Positions 25,578 to 34,666 of a DNA stretch of 64,000 nucleotides are shown in pieces. The stretch covers positions 1 through 64,000 of the forward strand of contig DATIXJ010000051.1 of NCBI GenBank assembly GCA_035518715.1, given 5' to 3'. Within the stretch, counting starts at the first letter, position 1. Each line of letters begins with the position of its first letter. This DNA is from DATIXJ01 sp035518715. GTDB taxonomy: Bacteria; Bacteroidota; Ignavibacteria; UBA10030; SZUA-254. The position numbers and the translations under genes are program-made. The notes beneath the pieces are model-generated. The model searched no databases, was not told where the DNA came from, and was given only the letters and a program-made list of their open reading frames with translations.

Positions 25578-28500
25578 ATGAAGCATTCCTTCCTGAAAGC
25601 GATTCTCGCACTACTCTTTGCGGTTTCCGGAATGGCGGGACTCATCTATGAAGTTACCTGGTCGAAGTATCTCTCGCTGTTCATGGGGAGCACTGCCTAT
25701 TCCCACATGATTGTGCTCGCCACGTTCATGGGAGGTCTCGCTCTCGGTGCATGGTTCTGGGGGCGATACGCCGACCGCGCAGCGAATCCGCTTCATGTCT
25801 ATGCACTTCTTGAGATCGTCGTCGGTTTCTACTGTGCTGCGTACCCGTTTCTTATATCCGTAACCGAGAAACTTTTTATCCTGACTGCAACCGGTCTCGG
25901 ACTGCAGGCAAGTCCGGCAGGGCTCACGCTTATCAAGGTGGTCCTCAGCACCGCCACGCTTCTTCTGCCGACCTTCTGTATGGGAGGAACGCTCCCCGTC
26001 CTGCTGAAAGTCCTGACGAGAAGTCTCGGCGAGGCGGGAAGGGACATTGCGACGCTGTACTGGGTGAACAGTTTTGGAGCCGTTATCGGTGCGGCGCTCG
26101 GCGGATTTTTCCTGATCCAGTCATACACGCTTGACGGTGCGACATGGATTGCAGCGGCGGTCAATCTCGTCGTCGGGACAGTTGCCCTGCTTCTCGCCCG
26201 CAAGAGAAGCGCGGCGGCCGCAGAAGAAGAGGAAGCCGGGGCTGCAGCATCCGAAAAGGTTCAGAACGCATCCTCTGCTGTTCTGTCGCTGGCGATAATT
26301 GTTGCCGCGATGTCGGGATTCATCTCCATGATTTATGAGTTGACGTGGATTCGTTTGCTGATCACACTCCTTGGCTCGTCCACGTACGCGTTCACGCTGA
26401 TGCTTATCGCCTTCATCAGCGGAATCGCGCTCGGCGGATGGGTTATTGCGCGCATCATTGTGAGGAGGCGGAGATTGTTGCGGCTTCTGGCTGTATGCCA
26501 GTTTGCTGCAGCAATTTTCATGCTCGGCACGTTGCCGTTCTATCAACGGCTCCCGTTCTGGCTTTGGAAACTCTCGACGCTGCTCTCCAACACGCCGAAG
26601 AATTTTCCCCTCTTTCTCTTTTTTGAGTTCATCTTCTGCTTTCTCCTGATGATCGTGCCGACGACTTTTTCCGGCATGTCTCTACCGATAGTCGGAAAAA
26701 TTGCCGCGGGGGAACTGAAAGCCCTCGGCAGGAATATCGGTTCGGTTTTTTCCATCAACACGGTAGGAGCGGTCGCCGGAGCGCTTCTGACCGGGCTCGT
26801 GTTCATTCCGCTCCTTGGTGTGAAGCATTCGTTTGAGCTGGCACTCGTTCTCAATGCACTTCTTGGAATGGTCATACTTTTCACCGACACCGAGGGAGTG
26901 ATGCCATGGAAGGTTGCTCTTCTCGGGGTGCTCGTGCTCCTCGGCTGGGGATACGTGCTCGCTGTTCCACAGTGGAGCGAAACGGTCTCTTCTCTCGGTG
27001 TCTACCGAGCCTTTTTTCAGACTGCCCCTGATACGTACCAGGATTTTCTGGATGGTGTTGCCTCGAGAACGACTCTCTGGTATAAAGAAGGAGTGACAGC
27101 CAATGTAGCAGTGAGCAGCTTTGTCAACAACAGCGGTGTCGCCGAACGGGCACTCATTATCAACGGTAAGGCGGATGCAACGACACAGGCGGACCTTCCG
27201 ACACAGGTTCTTCTTGCGCAGATTCCGCTTTCCCTCACGCAAGATACCGGCTCGGTTCTCGTGATCGGCATGGGCAGCGGGATTACTTCGGGCTCTGCAC
27301 TCACGCATCCTCTCCGGTCTCTCGATTGTGTGGAGATCGCACCGGAAGTCGTTGATTGCGATTACCTCTTCGCCGACGCGAACGGACATTTTCTGCAGGA
27401 TCCGCGTGTCCATCTTTTCATCGATGATGCGATCACGTTCGTCAAGATCAATCCAAAGCGCTATTCCTGTATTATCAGCGAACCGTCAAATCCGTGGATC
27501 GCAGGGATTGGAAACCTCTTCACCTCGGAGTTCTTCGAACTCATGAAGCAGCATCTTGCGAAGGGAGGCATCCTCGCGCAGTGGTTTCACACGTATGAGC
27601 TCAACGATGAGGTCTTCGAGCTCGTCCTGAGAACACTCTCTCACTCGTTCCCGCACGTCATGATCTGGATGCCGACGGATCTCGACGTTATTTTGACCGC
27701 CTCGACCGATCCGATTGTTCCGCGGCTCGACCAGATTGCGGATCGTTTCCGGAGAACACCGGTGGCTGATGATCTCTCCCGCATCAAAATTTCGAACGCC
27801 GCGGCACTTCTCTCCACACAGGCCGTTGCCAATCTTGACAGTTCTGTCGTTCCGCTCTCCGGTCCCTTGAATTCGGAAAAACGGCCCCTTCTCGAATTTC
27901 TTGCGCCGATTTCGTTTTTCTCAAATTCCGATGTGACTCTGATGGACAGGATCGACCGCCGGTATCAGGAAAAGGACACGACGCTCGTGCTTTCGAAGCT
28001 GAAACGTGAACGAAAGCTCGGCGAACAGGATTATGCCGGCATCGCCAATTTCCAGGCATCGATTGCAACCGATGACTTCCGGCTTGCCGTGAATTCTGCA
28101 CAGGCAGCACTTGCCGTCAACCCCGACAATGTGGACGCGATTTCCATTCTCTCCGTTGTCGCAAAGCAGACGGGGGACACGCTTCAACGCCTCGCAACTT
28201 TGGGGCGGCTTGCCGAGTTGAAGGATGATAATCCTTCTGTCCTCTCGACCTATGCGATGGAATTTTTCGACTGGAAGTGGCGCACCGATTCCGCGCACTT
28301 CCCGAACTTCGTTCAGCTTCCGGAACAGCTCCTTCGCCGATCCATTGATCTGTCGGAGGGTCAGAACGAGCTCTTCTTTCTCGATCTTGGCCGTGTGCTT
28401 CGCGCAGCTGGAAATTTTCAGGGGTCGGCCGATGCATACGGATCTGCCCTGCAGTTGCGGGATAAGTACGAACCGATGGATGCTTCAGTCACGGACGAAC

Positions 28501-28655
28501 AGCTTGCGGCTCTGGCGGCAGACGGCTATCTTACTGTTCATGATGCCGGGAAGGCGGCGGAGTATATCGGGCGTCTCCGCGAAATTGACTCCCTTTCGGC
28601 AGAATTGCCGGCTCTCATGCGCCGGCTCACCGTTGAATCGAAGGGAAGAATCTGA
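25578..28655 (+). CDS. Fused MFS-type membrane / spermidine-synthase-like protein with C-terminal TPR region
   Basis: A 1025-aa three-part protein. Residues 1-210 and 240-470 are two related membrane halves of about 7 TMs each, each beginning with an SGMAGLIYEVTW / SGFISMIYELTW motif and a ALGAWFWG / ALGGWVIA motif, typical of fused spermidine-synthase transporters. Residues about 480-760 are the Rossmann methyltransferase-like domain: VLVIGMGSGITSG near 560, CVEIAPEVV, IDDAITFVK, and SEPSNPWIAGIGNLFTSEF. The catalytic Asp of true spermidine synthase (D-x-x-D) is replaced by S-E-P-S-N-P, so synthase activity is unlikely. Residues about 800-1025 have helical TPR-like repeats. Its last base overlaps the next start. 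Confidence 0.85.
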   Translation: MKHSFLKAILALLFAVSGMAGLIYEVTWSKYLSLFMGSTAYSHMIVLATFMGGLALGAWFWGRYADRAANPLHVYALLEIVVGFYCAAYPFLISVTEKLFILTATGLGLQASPAGLTLIKVVLSTATLLLPTFCMGGTLPVLLKVLTRSLGEAGRDIATLYWVNSFGAVIGAALGGFFLIQSYTLDGATWIAAAVNLVVGTVALLLARKRSAAAAEEEEAGAAASEKVQNASSAVLSLAIIVAAMSGFISMIYELTWIRLLITLLGSSTYAFTLMLIAFISGIALGGWVIARIIVRRRRLLRLLAVCQFAAAIFMLGTLPFYQRLPFWLWKLSTLLSNTPKNFPLFLFFEFIFCFLLMIVPTTFSGMSLPIVGKIAAGELKALGRNIGSVFSINTVGAVAGALLTGLVFIPLLGVKHSFELALVLNALLGMVILFTDTEGVMPWKVALLGVLVLLGWGYVLAVPQWSETVSSLGVYRAFFQTAPDTYQDFLDGVASRTTLWYKEGVTANVAVSSFVNNSGVAERALIINGKADATTQADLPTQVLLAQIPLSLTQDTGSVLVIGMGSGITSGSALTHPLRSLDCVEIAPEVVDCDYLFADANGHFLQDPRVHLFIDDAITFVKINPKRYSCIISEPSNPWIAGIGNLFTSEFFELMKQHLAKGGILAQWFHTYELNDEVFELVLRTLSHSFPHVMIWMPTDLDVILTASTDPIVPRLDQIADRFRRTPVADDLSRIKISNAAALLSTQAVANLDSSVVPLSGPLNSEKRPLLEFLAPISFFSNSDVTLMDRIDRRYQEKDTTLVLSKLKRERKLGEQDYAGIANFQASIATDDFRLAVNSAQAALAVNPDNVDAISILSVVAKQTGDTLQRLATLGRLAELKDDNPSVLSTYAMEFFDWKWRTDSAHFPNFVQLPEQLLRRSIDLSEGQNELFFLDLGRVLRAAGNFQGSADAYGSALQLRDKYEPMDASVTDEQLAALAADGYLTVHDAGKAAEYIGRLREIDSLSAELPALMRRLTVESKGRI

Positions 28656-30310
28656 TGGCACTTGTAGTTGCACCAGTTGAACGTACGGCGGCCTTTTCAA
28701 AGCACGAGGACTCCATGAAGAATCTCCTCAGGATCATCGATGCCAAAGCCGAAACGGTGAAGCAGGGAGGAGGTCGCGAGGCGACGGAGAAACATCATGG
28801 CCGCGGCAAGCTCACGGCGCGCGAACGCATCCAAAAACTCATCGACCCGAAAAGTGAATTTCTGGAAATCGGACTCTTTGCGGCATACGGGATGTATGAA
28901 GAATATGGCGGTGCACCTTCCTCGGGAACAGTCTTCGGGATCGGCAGAATTCACGGCCGGGAGGTCGTGATCGTTGCCAACGACGCAACGGTCAAGGCAG
29001 GTGCATGGTTTCCTGTCACCTGCAAGAAGAATCTCCGGGCCCAGGAAATATCCATCGAGAACCGTTTGCCGATCGTGTACCTTGTAGACTCGGCCGGCGT
29101 TTTTCTTCCGCTCCAGAGCGAGATCTTTCCTGACAAGGAACATTTTGGGCGGATATTCCGGAATAACGCAGTAATGTCTTCGATGGGTATTACGCAGATC
29201 GCAGCGATCATGGGTCCCTGCGTGGCAGGAGGTGCGTATCTGCCGATCATGAGCGATGAAGCGCTTATTGTCGAGAAAACCGGCAGCGTTTTTCTTGCAG
29301 GACCGTATCTTGTGAGAGCCGCAATTGGTGAAGAGGCGGAGATTGAAACGCTCGGCGGAGCGGAAATGCACTCGGAGATTAGCGGCGTGACGGATTACAA
29401 GATGCCCAACGACGACGTCTGTCTCGAAACCATCCGGAACATCATTCAGAAACTCGGAACACGAACGGCCGCAGGATTCGACCGCATTGCACCAAAAGAT
29501 CCGGCGTTCGATCCGGAACAGATCTACGGACTCATCCCCGACGACCGCGCGAAACCGTACGACATGTATCAGGTCCTTGCACGTATCGTTGATGACGGAG
29601 AATTCGACGAGTATAAAGCCGGCTATGGGAAGACGATCATCACCGGCTATGCGCGGGTGGAGGGCTGGGCCGTGGGAATCGTGGCGAATCAGCGCCAGGT
29701 TACCAAGACGAAGCGCGGTGAAATGCAGGTCGGTGGCGTCATCTATAGTGAAAGTGCTGATAAAGGTGCGCGGTTCATTCTCAACTGCAATCAGAAAAAG
29801 ATCCCGCTCGTCTTCTTTCAGGATGTGACAGGATTTATGGTCGGAACGAGAGCTGAGCAGGGCGGCATCATCAAGGACGGGGCGAAGATGGTGAATGCTG
29901 TTGCGAACAGTGTCGTCCCGAAACTGACGTTTATTATCGGCAACAGTTATGGGGCTGGAAATTACGCAATGTGCGGAAAAGCGTATGACCCGAGATTCAT
30001 CTTTGCCTGGCCGTCGGCACAGATCGCGGTCATGGGGGGAAAACAGGCAAGCGAGACACTGCTGAGTATCCGCGTTCAGCAGATGTCGTCGAAAGGCGCA
30101 AAGGTGGCGAAGGAAGAACAGGAAAAACTCCTGAAAGAAATTTCGGCGCGGTACGAAAGCGAGCTCGACCCGCTCTTTGCGGCAGCACGACTCTGGGTCG
30201 ACGGTATCATCGATCCCAAGAGCACGCGATCCGTCATTGCTCGGTGCCTGGGGATCGCTTCCAATAACCCGGACATCCCTCCATTCAACACCGGAGTGAT
30301 TCAAGTTTAG
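28655..30310 (+). CDS. Acyl-CoA carboxylase beta (carboxyltransferase) subunit, methylcrotonyl/geranyl-CoA type
   Basis: Transfers carboxyl from carboxybiotin to an acyl-CoA. The 551-aa length and two crotonase-fold halves are typical. The active-site glycines are GGAYLPIMSDEA (about 190-200) and, in the C-terminal half, a GAGNYAMCGKAYDPRF segment. The SGVTDYKMPNDD region and a 550-residue single chain resemble the beta subunit of methylcrotonyl-CoA and geranyl-CoA carboxylase rather than acetyl-CoA carboxylase. No biotin carboxylase or biotin carrier gene lies in the window; the partner alpha subunit must be elsewhere. Follows acyl-CoA dehydrogenase, consistent with leucine or branched-acid breakdown. 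TGATG overlap with the preceding gene. Confidence 0.9.
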   Translation: MALVVAPVERTAAFSKHEDSMKNLLRIIDAKAETVKQGGGREATEKHHGRGKLTARERIQKLIDPKSEFLEIGLFAAYGMYEEYGGAPSSGTVFGIGRIHGREVVIVANDATVKAGAWFPVTCKKNLRAQEISIENRLPIVYLVDSAGVFLPLQSEIFPDKEHFGRIFRNNAVMSSMGITQIAAIMGPCVAGGAYLPIMSDEALIVEKTGSVFLAGPYLVRAAIGEEAEIETLGGAEMHSEISGVTDYKMPNDDVCLETIRNIIQKLGTRTAAGFDRIAPKDPAFDPEQIYGLIPDDRAKPYDMYQVLARIVDDGEFDEYKAGYGKTIITGYARVEGWAVGIVANQRQVTKTKRGEMQVGGVIYSESADKGARFILNCNQKKIPLVFFQDVTGFMVGTRAEQGGIIKDGAKMVNAVANSVVPKLTFIIGNSYGAGNYAMCGKAYDPRFIFAWPSAQIAVMGGKQASETLLSIRVQQMSSKGAKVAKEEQEKLLKEISARYESELDPLFAAARLWVDGIIDPKSTRSVIARCLGIASNNPDIPPFNTGVIQV

Positions 30311-30313
30311 CCG

Positions 30314-31057
30314 ATGTCCCGCGGAACGGTGATAACTGCTCTGGTCCTCCTGATCGAAATTCCGGGATGGAGCCAGCAAAGCGTGAATCCGACAGACTCG
30401 CTGGCGGGCTATTTCCAGTTTGAAGATTCTTCGCCGCTAAGCTGCCTGGTCACGTATCTTCCGCCCTTCTTCATTCGCAACGGGATGGAACTGAAATCGT
30501 TCATCCGGAGCAAGCGGTTCGCCGAAATCCGAAAACAGTATGGTGATCGCAGGTCCGTGGATGCCATCTTTGTCCGTGCCATGCGTCTGACGAACGATAA
30601 TACTGCAGTTGCACTTCTCCTCGCCACTCTGTCCACGTTCGATCATTCGCTCGTCCAGATGAGAGTGCCGATCATGAGTCTCTGTCTTCCTCTTTCATCC
30701 GAGAGTGAGGAGGATTTCGACCGGAGAGTGAAAGACCTTCCATCACAACTCTACTCGGACACTCCTCCGGAAGGGGATCACGACAAGCTGCAGCATTTTT
30801 TTGGATCGGCATTCATTGCGCTGACGTGCGAGTCGTCGGGCTCGGCTGAACGGGTCGGCAACTTCGTTGAGGTTGGCGAGGATGCGTTTATCGAAGGCGG
30901 CGTCCTCGATGTGCGTGATATGCGGGCAAACCGGCAGGGACAGCGGTTCGGGATGGCCTTGCTCGAAGACAATCATCAGTATCCTTCAAAATTTCTGGTC
31001 GTCGATTCGGTACGAACATCAACCGGTGCTTCTCACGGTTCTGGAGTTCAGAAATGA
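30314..31057 (+). CDS. Exported protein of unknown function with a DKLQHF-SA motif
   Basis: A 247-aa protein with a signal peptide (TVITALVLLIEIPGWSQ). I do not recognise the family with certainty. Residues 155-215 show D157-K158, H161 in HDKLQHFFGSAF, then GNFVEVGEDAFIEGG, D199 and N206 in VRDMRANRQG, the arrangement seen in YfiM/DUF2279-like proteins and some VanZ-like proteins. The order suggests a small acidic metal-binding or lipid-related domain. It overlaps the following response regulator by 4 nt (ATGA), so the two are translated together. Confidence 0.65.
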   Translation: MSRGTVITALVLLIEIPGWSQQSVNPTDSLAGYFQFEDSSPLSCLVTYLPPFFIRNGMELKSFIRSKRFAEIRKQYGDRRSVDAIFVRAMRLTNDNTAVALLLATLSTFDHSLVQMRVPIMSLCLPLSSESEEDFDRRVKDLPSQLYSDTPPEGDHDKLQHFFGSAFIALTCESSGSAERVGNFVEVGEDAFIEGGVLDVRDMRANRQGQRFGMALLEDNHQYPSKFLVVDSVRTSTGASHGSGVQK

Positions 31058-32421
31058 AAACGATTCTTGTTGTTGATGATGAAAAGAGCATTCGTGATTC
31101 CATCAAGATGATCCTGGAATACGAAAAATACGGTGTACTGTTTGCGGAAACTGCGTCGAAGGGGATTGCGGAATTCCATGCGCATCAGCCCGACGCGGTG
31201 CTTCTCGATATCAAGATGCCTTCGGGGATGGACGGGATTGAAGTTCTGAAGGTATTGCGCGCGTCGAACCCGGAAGTTCCGGTGATCATGATTTCTGGGC
31301 ACGGCACATTTGAGACGGCGGTGGAAGCAACGAAACTGGGGGCATTCGATTATCTCTCAAAGCCCCTCGATCGCGAAAAACTCCTCATCACTCTGCGCAA
31401 TGCGCTCGAGCGTCGGCAGCTTTCCGAGGAGCTCCGTCATTTGAGGGAAAAGGATCGCATACTCGGCGAGAGTCCGAAAATCCGGGAAATCCTCGCCCTC
31501 ATACAGCGGGTGAGTCCCACCGATGCTCGTATTCTGATTACGGGAGAGAGCGGCACAGGCAAGGAACTCGTCGCCCGCGCGATTCACCGGTTGAGCAAAC
31601 GGTCAACCATGACTCTTGTTGAAGTGAACTGCGCGGCGATTCCTGCAGAACTGATCGAATCCGAGCTCTTCGGACATGAAAAGGGATCATTCACCGGAGC
31701 AACCGCTCAGCGCATTGGAAAATTTGAACAGGCGGATGGAGGCACGATTTTTCTCGATGAAGTGGGAGATATGAGCCTGCAGGCGCAGGCGAAAGCGCTA
31801 CGCGCGCTGGAAGAGGCGAAAATCGAACGCGTCGGTGGCACAAAGGTGATCCAGGTTGACGTCCGCGTCATCGCCGCCACCAACAAGGATCTTTCCGAGG
31901 AAATCACCAAAGGACGATTCCGCGAGGATCTGTATCACCGGCTTAATGTTATTCCGATTGCGGTCCCGCCTCTGCGCGAGCGAAGGGAAGATATACCGCT
32001 GCTCGCTGCGGCCTTTGCGGAAGAAACGTGCTCCCGCAACGGCATTCCTTCAAGAACATTCAGTCCCCGCGCACTGCAGGGGATGAAGGAGATGGACTGG
32101 AAGGGTAACGTGCGCGAACTGCGGAATACGATCGAGCGCCTGGTGATCCTGTCGGATAAGCAGATAATCGATATGCCGGATCTTCAGATGATCACAAGCG
32201 TGCGGGATGGAGGGATGGAAGGTCTCGTTCAGTCGAGCCAGTCGTTTCAGGACTTCAAGGACAAGGCGGAAGCGGCGTTCATCAGACACCAGCTGCAGAT
32301 TCACAACTGGAATGTTTCAAAGACGGCTGAGGCGCTTGAGATGGAACGCAGTCATCTGTACACGAAGATCAAGAAGTACGGGCTTGAACGGGGTGAAGAA
32401 GAACCAACGGCAGAGAACTGA
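31054..32421 (+). CDS. Sigma-54-dependent response regulator, NtrC family
   Basis: A 455-aa transcription activator. Receiver domain 1-120 has the phosphoacceptor D52 (LLDIKMPSGMDG), D8/D9 and K103. The AAA+ domain has Walker A GESGTGKE (164-171), Walker B TIFLDE (231-236) and GSFTGA (211-216), a Ser variant of the GAFTGA sigma-54 contact loop. The C-terminal Fis-type HTH is at about 415-445 (NVSKTAEALEMERSHLYTKIKKYGL). It needs a partner histidine kinase, and no kinase gene is nearby. The 4-nt overlap with the upstream unknown exported protein suggests that they share a function. Confidence 0.93.
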   Translation: MKTILVVDDEKSIRDSIKMILEYEKYGVLFAETASKGIAEFHAHQPDAVLLDIKMPSGMDGIEVLKVLRASNPEVPVIMISGHGTFETAVEATKLGAFDYLSKPLDREKLLITLRNALERRQLSEELRHLREKDRILGESPKIREILALIQRVSPTDARILITGESGTGKELVARAIHRLSKRSTMTLVEVNCAAIPAELIESELFGHEKGSFTGATAQRIGKFEQADGGTIFLDEVGDMSLQAQAKALRALEEAKIERVGGTKVIQVDVRVIAATNKDLSEEITKGRFREDLYHRLNVIPIAVPPLRERREDIPLLAAAFAEETCSRNGIPSRTFSPRALQGMKEMDWKGNVRELRNTIERLVILSDKQIIDMPDLQMITSVRDGGMEGLVQSSQSFQDFKDKAEAAFIRHQLQIHNWNVSKTAEALEMERSHLYTKIKKYGLERGEEEPTAEN

Positions 32422-32489
32422 AGCGCACCTTTCCTCGTCCGGGACACTGCCAGTCATCTGCTTCCTGCAAGTTTCCGACACTTACGCCG

Positions 32490-33293
32490 TCAGAGCCCGT
32501 GTCTTTTCCGCACGACCTCATACATGACAAGTGCCCCGGCCACTGAGGCATTCAACGACTCGATATTCCCGTAGAGAGGTATCTTCACCACAAAATCGCA
32601 TTTCTCCTTTACGAGTTGTCGGATTCCCTTTCCTTCGTTGCCGATCACAATGGCAATCGGCATGGTGTAGTCGACTTCGGGATACGACTTGTCTCCTTCC
32701 GCATCCGTGCCGACGATCCAGAGCCCCTTGTTCTTCAACTCTTCGAGCGTTACGGCAATATTCGTTACACGAGCGACGGGGAGATGTTCACTCGCGCCTG
32801 CGGATGTCTTGGCGACAGTCTGGTTGACCGATGCAGCATGGTGCTTCGGAATGACTGCTCCGTGAATGCCGGCGCATTCGGCCGTGCGCATGAGCGCACC
32901 GAGATTCTGCGGGTCCTCAATCTCATCCAGGATGAGAAGGAAGGGTGCCTCATTCCGTTCCTTCGCTATATTTAGAATATCTTCAAGTTCAACGTACGAT
33001 TTCGTCCCGACGATTGCGACCACCCCTTGCGTCGTCGTATCGCTCACGAGCTCGCGGAATTTCTGCTTTCCGACTTCCACCACGGGTACGCGGTTCCGTT
33101 TCGCCATCTGCTTGATTTTTTCGATGACGTTGCCTTTGACACCGGCGAGAATCACCACTCCCTCGATGAGTGTCTCGGCTTTCAATGCTTCCATCACAGG
33201 ATTGCGGCCTGCAATGATATTCACGGTTGGTTTCCGATCATGAATTACCCGAAGCGGTTGCGCGACTTCCGATGCCTGATGCTGTTCAAACAT
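32490..33293 (-). CDS. rlmB: 23S rRNA (guanosine2251-2'-O)-methyltransferase RlmB (SpoU/TrmH family)
   Basis: A 267-aa SPOUT-fold methyltransferase that methylates the ribose of G2251 in 23S rRNA. N-terminal L30e-like substrate-binding domain (IIAGRNPVMEAL) and a C-terminal SpoU domain with the motifs LILDEIEDPQNLGALMRTAE, IVIGNEGKGIRQLV and VKIPLYGNIESLNASVA. I take ATG 33293 (MFEQHQASEV) as start; the longer in-frame extension to 33470 overlaps the 56-aa membrane protein and its sequence has no coding character. Symbol by family; TrmH-type relatives exist. Confidence 0.9.
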   Translation of the reverse strand: MFEQHQASEVAQPLRVIHDRKPTVNIIAGRNPVMEALKAETLIEGVVILAGVKGNVIEKIKQMAKRNRVPVVEVGKQKFRELVSDTTTQGVVAIVGTKSYVELEDILNIAKERNEAPFLLILDEIEDPQNLGALMRTAECAGIHGAVIPKHHAASVNQTVAKTSAGASEHLPVARVTNIAVTLEELKNKGLWIVGTDAEGDKSYPEVDYTMPIAIVIGNEGKGIRQLVKEKCDFVVKIPLYGNIESLNASVAGALVMYEVVRKRHGL

Positions 33294-33363
33294 ACTGTCC
33301 CTCACATAACTAATCGATCCATTTGACATAGGTGAATTAGACTTCTTGCCATTCCTGCCGTGC

Positions 33364-33534
33364 TCATTCGTGTTTTCTCTTTTCCATCTGTCGTCCGATG
33401 AAGAAGACAACAATTCCTCCGAGGAACAAATAGAGTTCTCCCCATTCGTCTCCATAGATTCCCACCACAAAGGCGATCATCAGTGCGGCGATGCCGATTG
33501 CTTCCATCGCTTTTGCTACGATCGGACGTTTCAT
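33364..33534 (-). CDS. Small 56-aa double-helix membrane protein
   Basis: A short gene of 57 codons with the peptide MKRPIVAKAMEAIG at the start and IGRQMEKRKHE at the end. Between lie two hydrophobic stretches (about 11-27 and 34-47), with charged ends, so two TM helices or one hairpin. Its start ATG overlaps the stop of the upstream glutaredoxin gene (ATGA), which itself overlaps lgt in the same way, so all are translated as a coupled unit. Function unknown; too short to identify by homology from sequence alone. Confidence 0.7.
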   Translation of the reverse strand: MKRPIVAKAMEAIGIAALMIAFVVGIYGDEWGELYLFLGGIVVFFIGRQMEKRKHE

Positions 33535-33794
33535 CTCTGCTGCTGCGGAACATCAGATGCAGTATGAAGTGCCGCAATGAACTCTTCTTCCGGTACATGA
33601 AACTGGAATGCAAATTTCCCGTTGATGTAGACGACCGGCACGCGTTCCGTATACCGCTCGAACAGCAAATCCCCCTCTTCGAGTTCAACGAGATTCAGTT
33701 CAAACGGATGTCGACGCCCGACGCGCTGGACCACCTCTTTCGCAACATCACACAAATGGCAGTCACGTTTCGAGTACATCTCGACGAGCGTCAT
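33531..33794 (-). CDS. Glutaredoxin-like (DUF836) thioredoxin-fold protein
   Basis: An 87-aa thioredoxin-fold protein. ATG 33794 gives MTLVEMYSKRDCHLCDVAKE with the C12-x-x-C15 (CHLC) active site, followed by the cis-proline loop VPVVYING. It lacks the longer loops of classical glutaredoxin, matching the DUF836 group of small redox proteins. A longer frame to 34010 has no coding support. Its start overlaps the lgt stop and its stop overlaps the next start (ATGA both times). Probably a cytosolic disulfide reductant; its partner is not known. Confidence 0.85.
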   Translation of the reverse strand: MTLVEMYSKRDCHLCDVAKEVVQRVGRRHPFELNLVELEEGDLLFERYTERVPVVYINGKFAFQFHVPEEEFIAALHTASDVPQQQR

Positions 33795-34648
33795 TGAACG
33801 GTTCCTGCCTCTCCCTTCTCTAACAAGCGGCGCATTCCAAAAATTCCAACTGCAATGATTACTACCGAAAACAGCTGCGCTTCCGATAATCCAAACAATA
33901 AACGCGGATTCAATCTGATAAATTCTACGAGAAAGCGTGCCCCGCCTGCCAGGATCAGGTACCACATAAAGAGAACCCCGTCTTTGGAATAGCGTGTCCG
34001 GAGTTTCCAAAGCACCAAAAAGAGCAGCGTCCCCAGAATAAACTCGTAAATCGGTGCGGGATGAACCCGAATGGTATCGGGAACCACGCCATCAACCCCA
34101 TACCGGCGGACGATATCCGGAAAGTCCCGGAATGCGAGATGGGGCGGATAGGTGCCCTTCGAATAGACAGCTCCCCACGGAAGATCCGTCGGCATGCCGT
34201 AATCACCGTCTCCTGCGAGGTGGCAGCCGATCCTGGCGACCCCGTATCCGAGCATGAGCCCGGGGGCAATTGCATCACAAATCTTGAGAAACGGAATCTT
34301 CCTTCTGCGGACATAGATCCAGACCGCGAGCGTTGCAAGAAAAAATCCTCCATACCATGTCAGCCCGCCTGCGGAAAACGTCATGCCGATCGGATCGCGG
34401 ATGAAATCGTCCCAGCTCTCGATGAGGAAGAGTATTTTGGATCCCGCAATGCCGAAGGCGGCGGCAAGCAGCGTAATCGTGCTTGCCATATTCTGGTCAA
34501 GATGTTTCCTCCGGAGCTCTTTCGCAAGCACGATGCTGGCAACAAATAACCCGATCCCGAGCATCAGCCCGAAGCTGTGAATCGTGAAGGGGCCGATTTT
34601 CATGGGCCCGATTTCAAACGGGCCGAAGGTGAACAGATCGGGATACAT
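33791..34648 (-). CDS. lgt: Prolipoprotein diacylglyceryl transferase
   Basis: Transfers diacylglycerol from phosphatidylglycerol to the cysteine of prolipoproteins, the first step of lipoprotein maturation. A 285-aa protein with seven TM helices. The Lgt signature is visible as GYGVARIGCHLAGDGDYG near residue 145, and the HP-x-x-x-Y-E pattern HPAPIYEF is near 200. No lspA or lnt is adjacent. It follows the 136-aa unknown after 18 nt and is translationally coupled to the glutaredoxin. Confidence 0.95.
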   Translation of the reverse strand: MYPDLFTFGPFEIGPMKIGPFTIHSFGLMLGIGLFVASIVLAKELRRKHLDQNMASTITLLAAAFGIAGSKILFLIESWDDFIRDPIGMTFSAGGLTWYGGFFLATLAVWIYVRRRKIPFLKICDAIAPGLMLGYGVARIGCHLAGDGDYGMPTDLPWGAVYSKGTYPPHLAFRDFPDIVRRYGVDGVVPDTIRVHPAPIYEFILGTLLFLVLWKLRTRYSKDGVLFMWYLILAGGARFLVEFIRLNPRLLFGLSEAQLFSVVIIAVGIFGMRRLLEKGEAGTVQ

Positions 34649-34666
34649 GAATGCTGGACGGAAGTA

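Noticed and set aside
28697..30379. A long open frame opposite the acyl-CoA carboxylase gene
   Set aside because: It is the reverse-strand shadow of a GC-rich gene; its peptide has no domain-like features.
33294..33470. N-terminal extension of rlmB
   Set aside because: It overlaps the 56-aa gene and reads as low-complexity Ser/Asn/Lys sequence; the family begins near ATG 33293.
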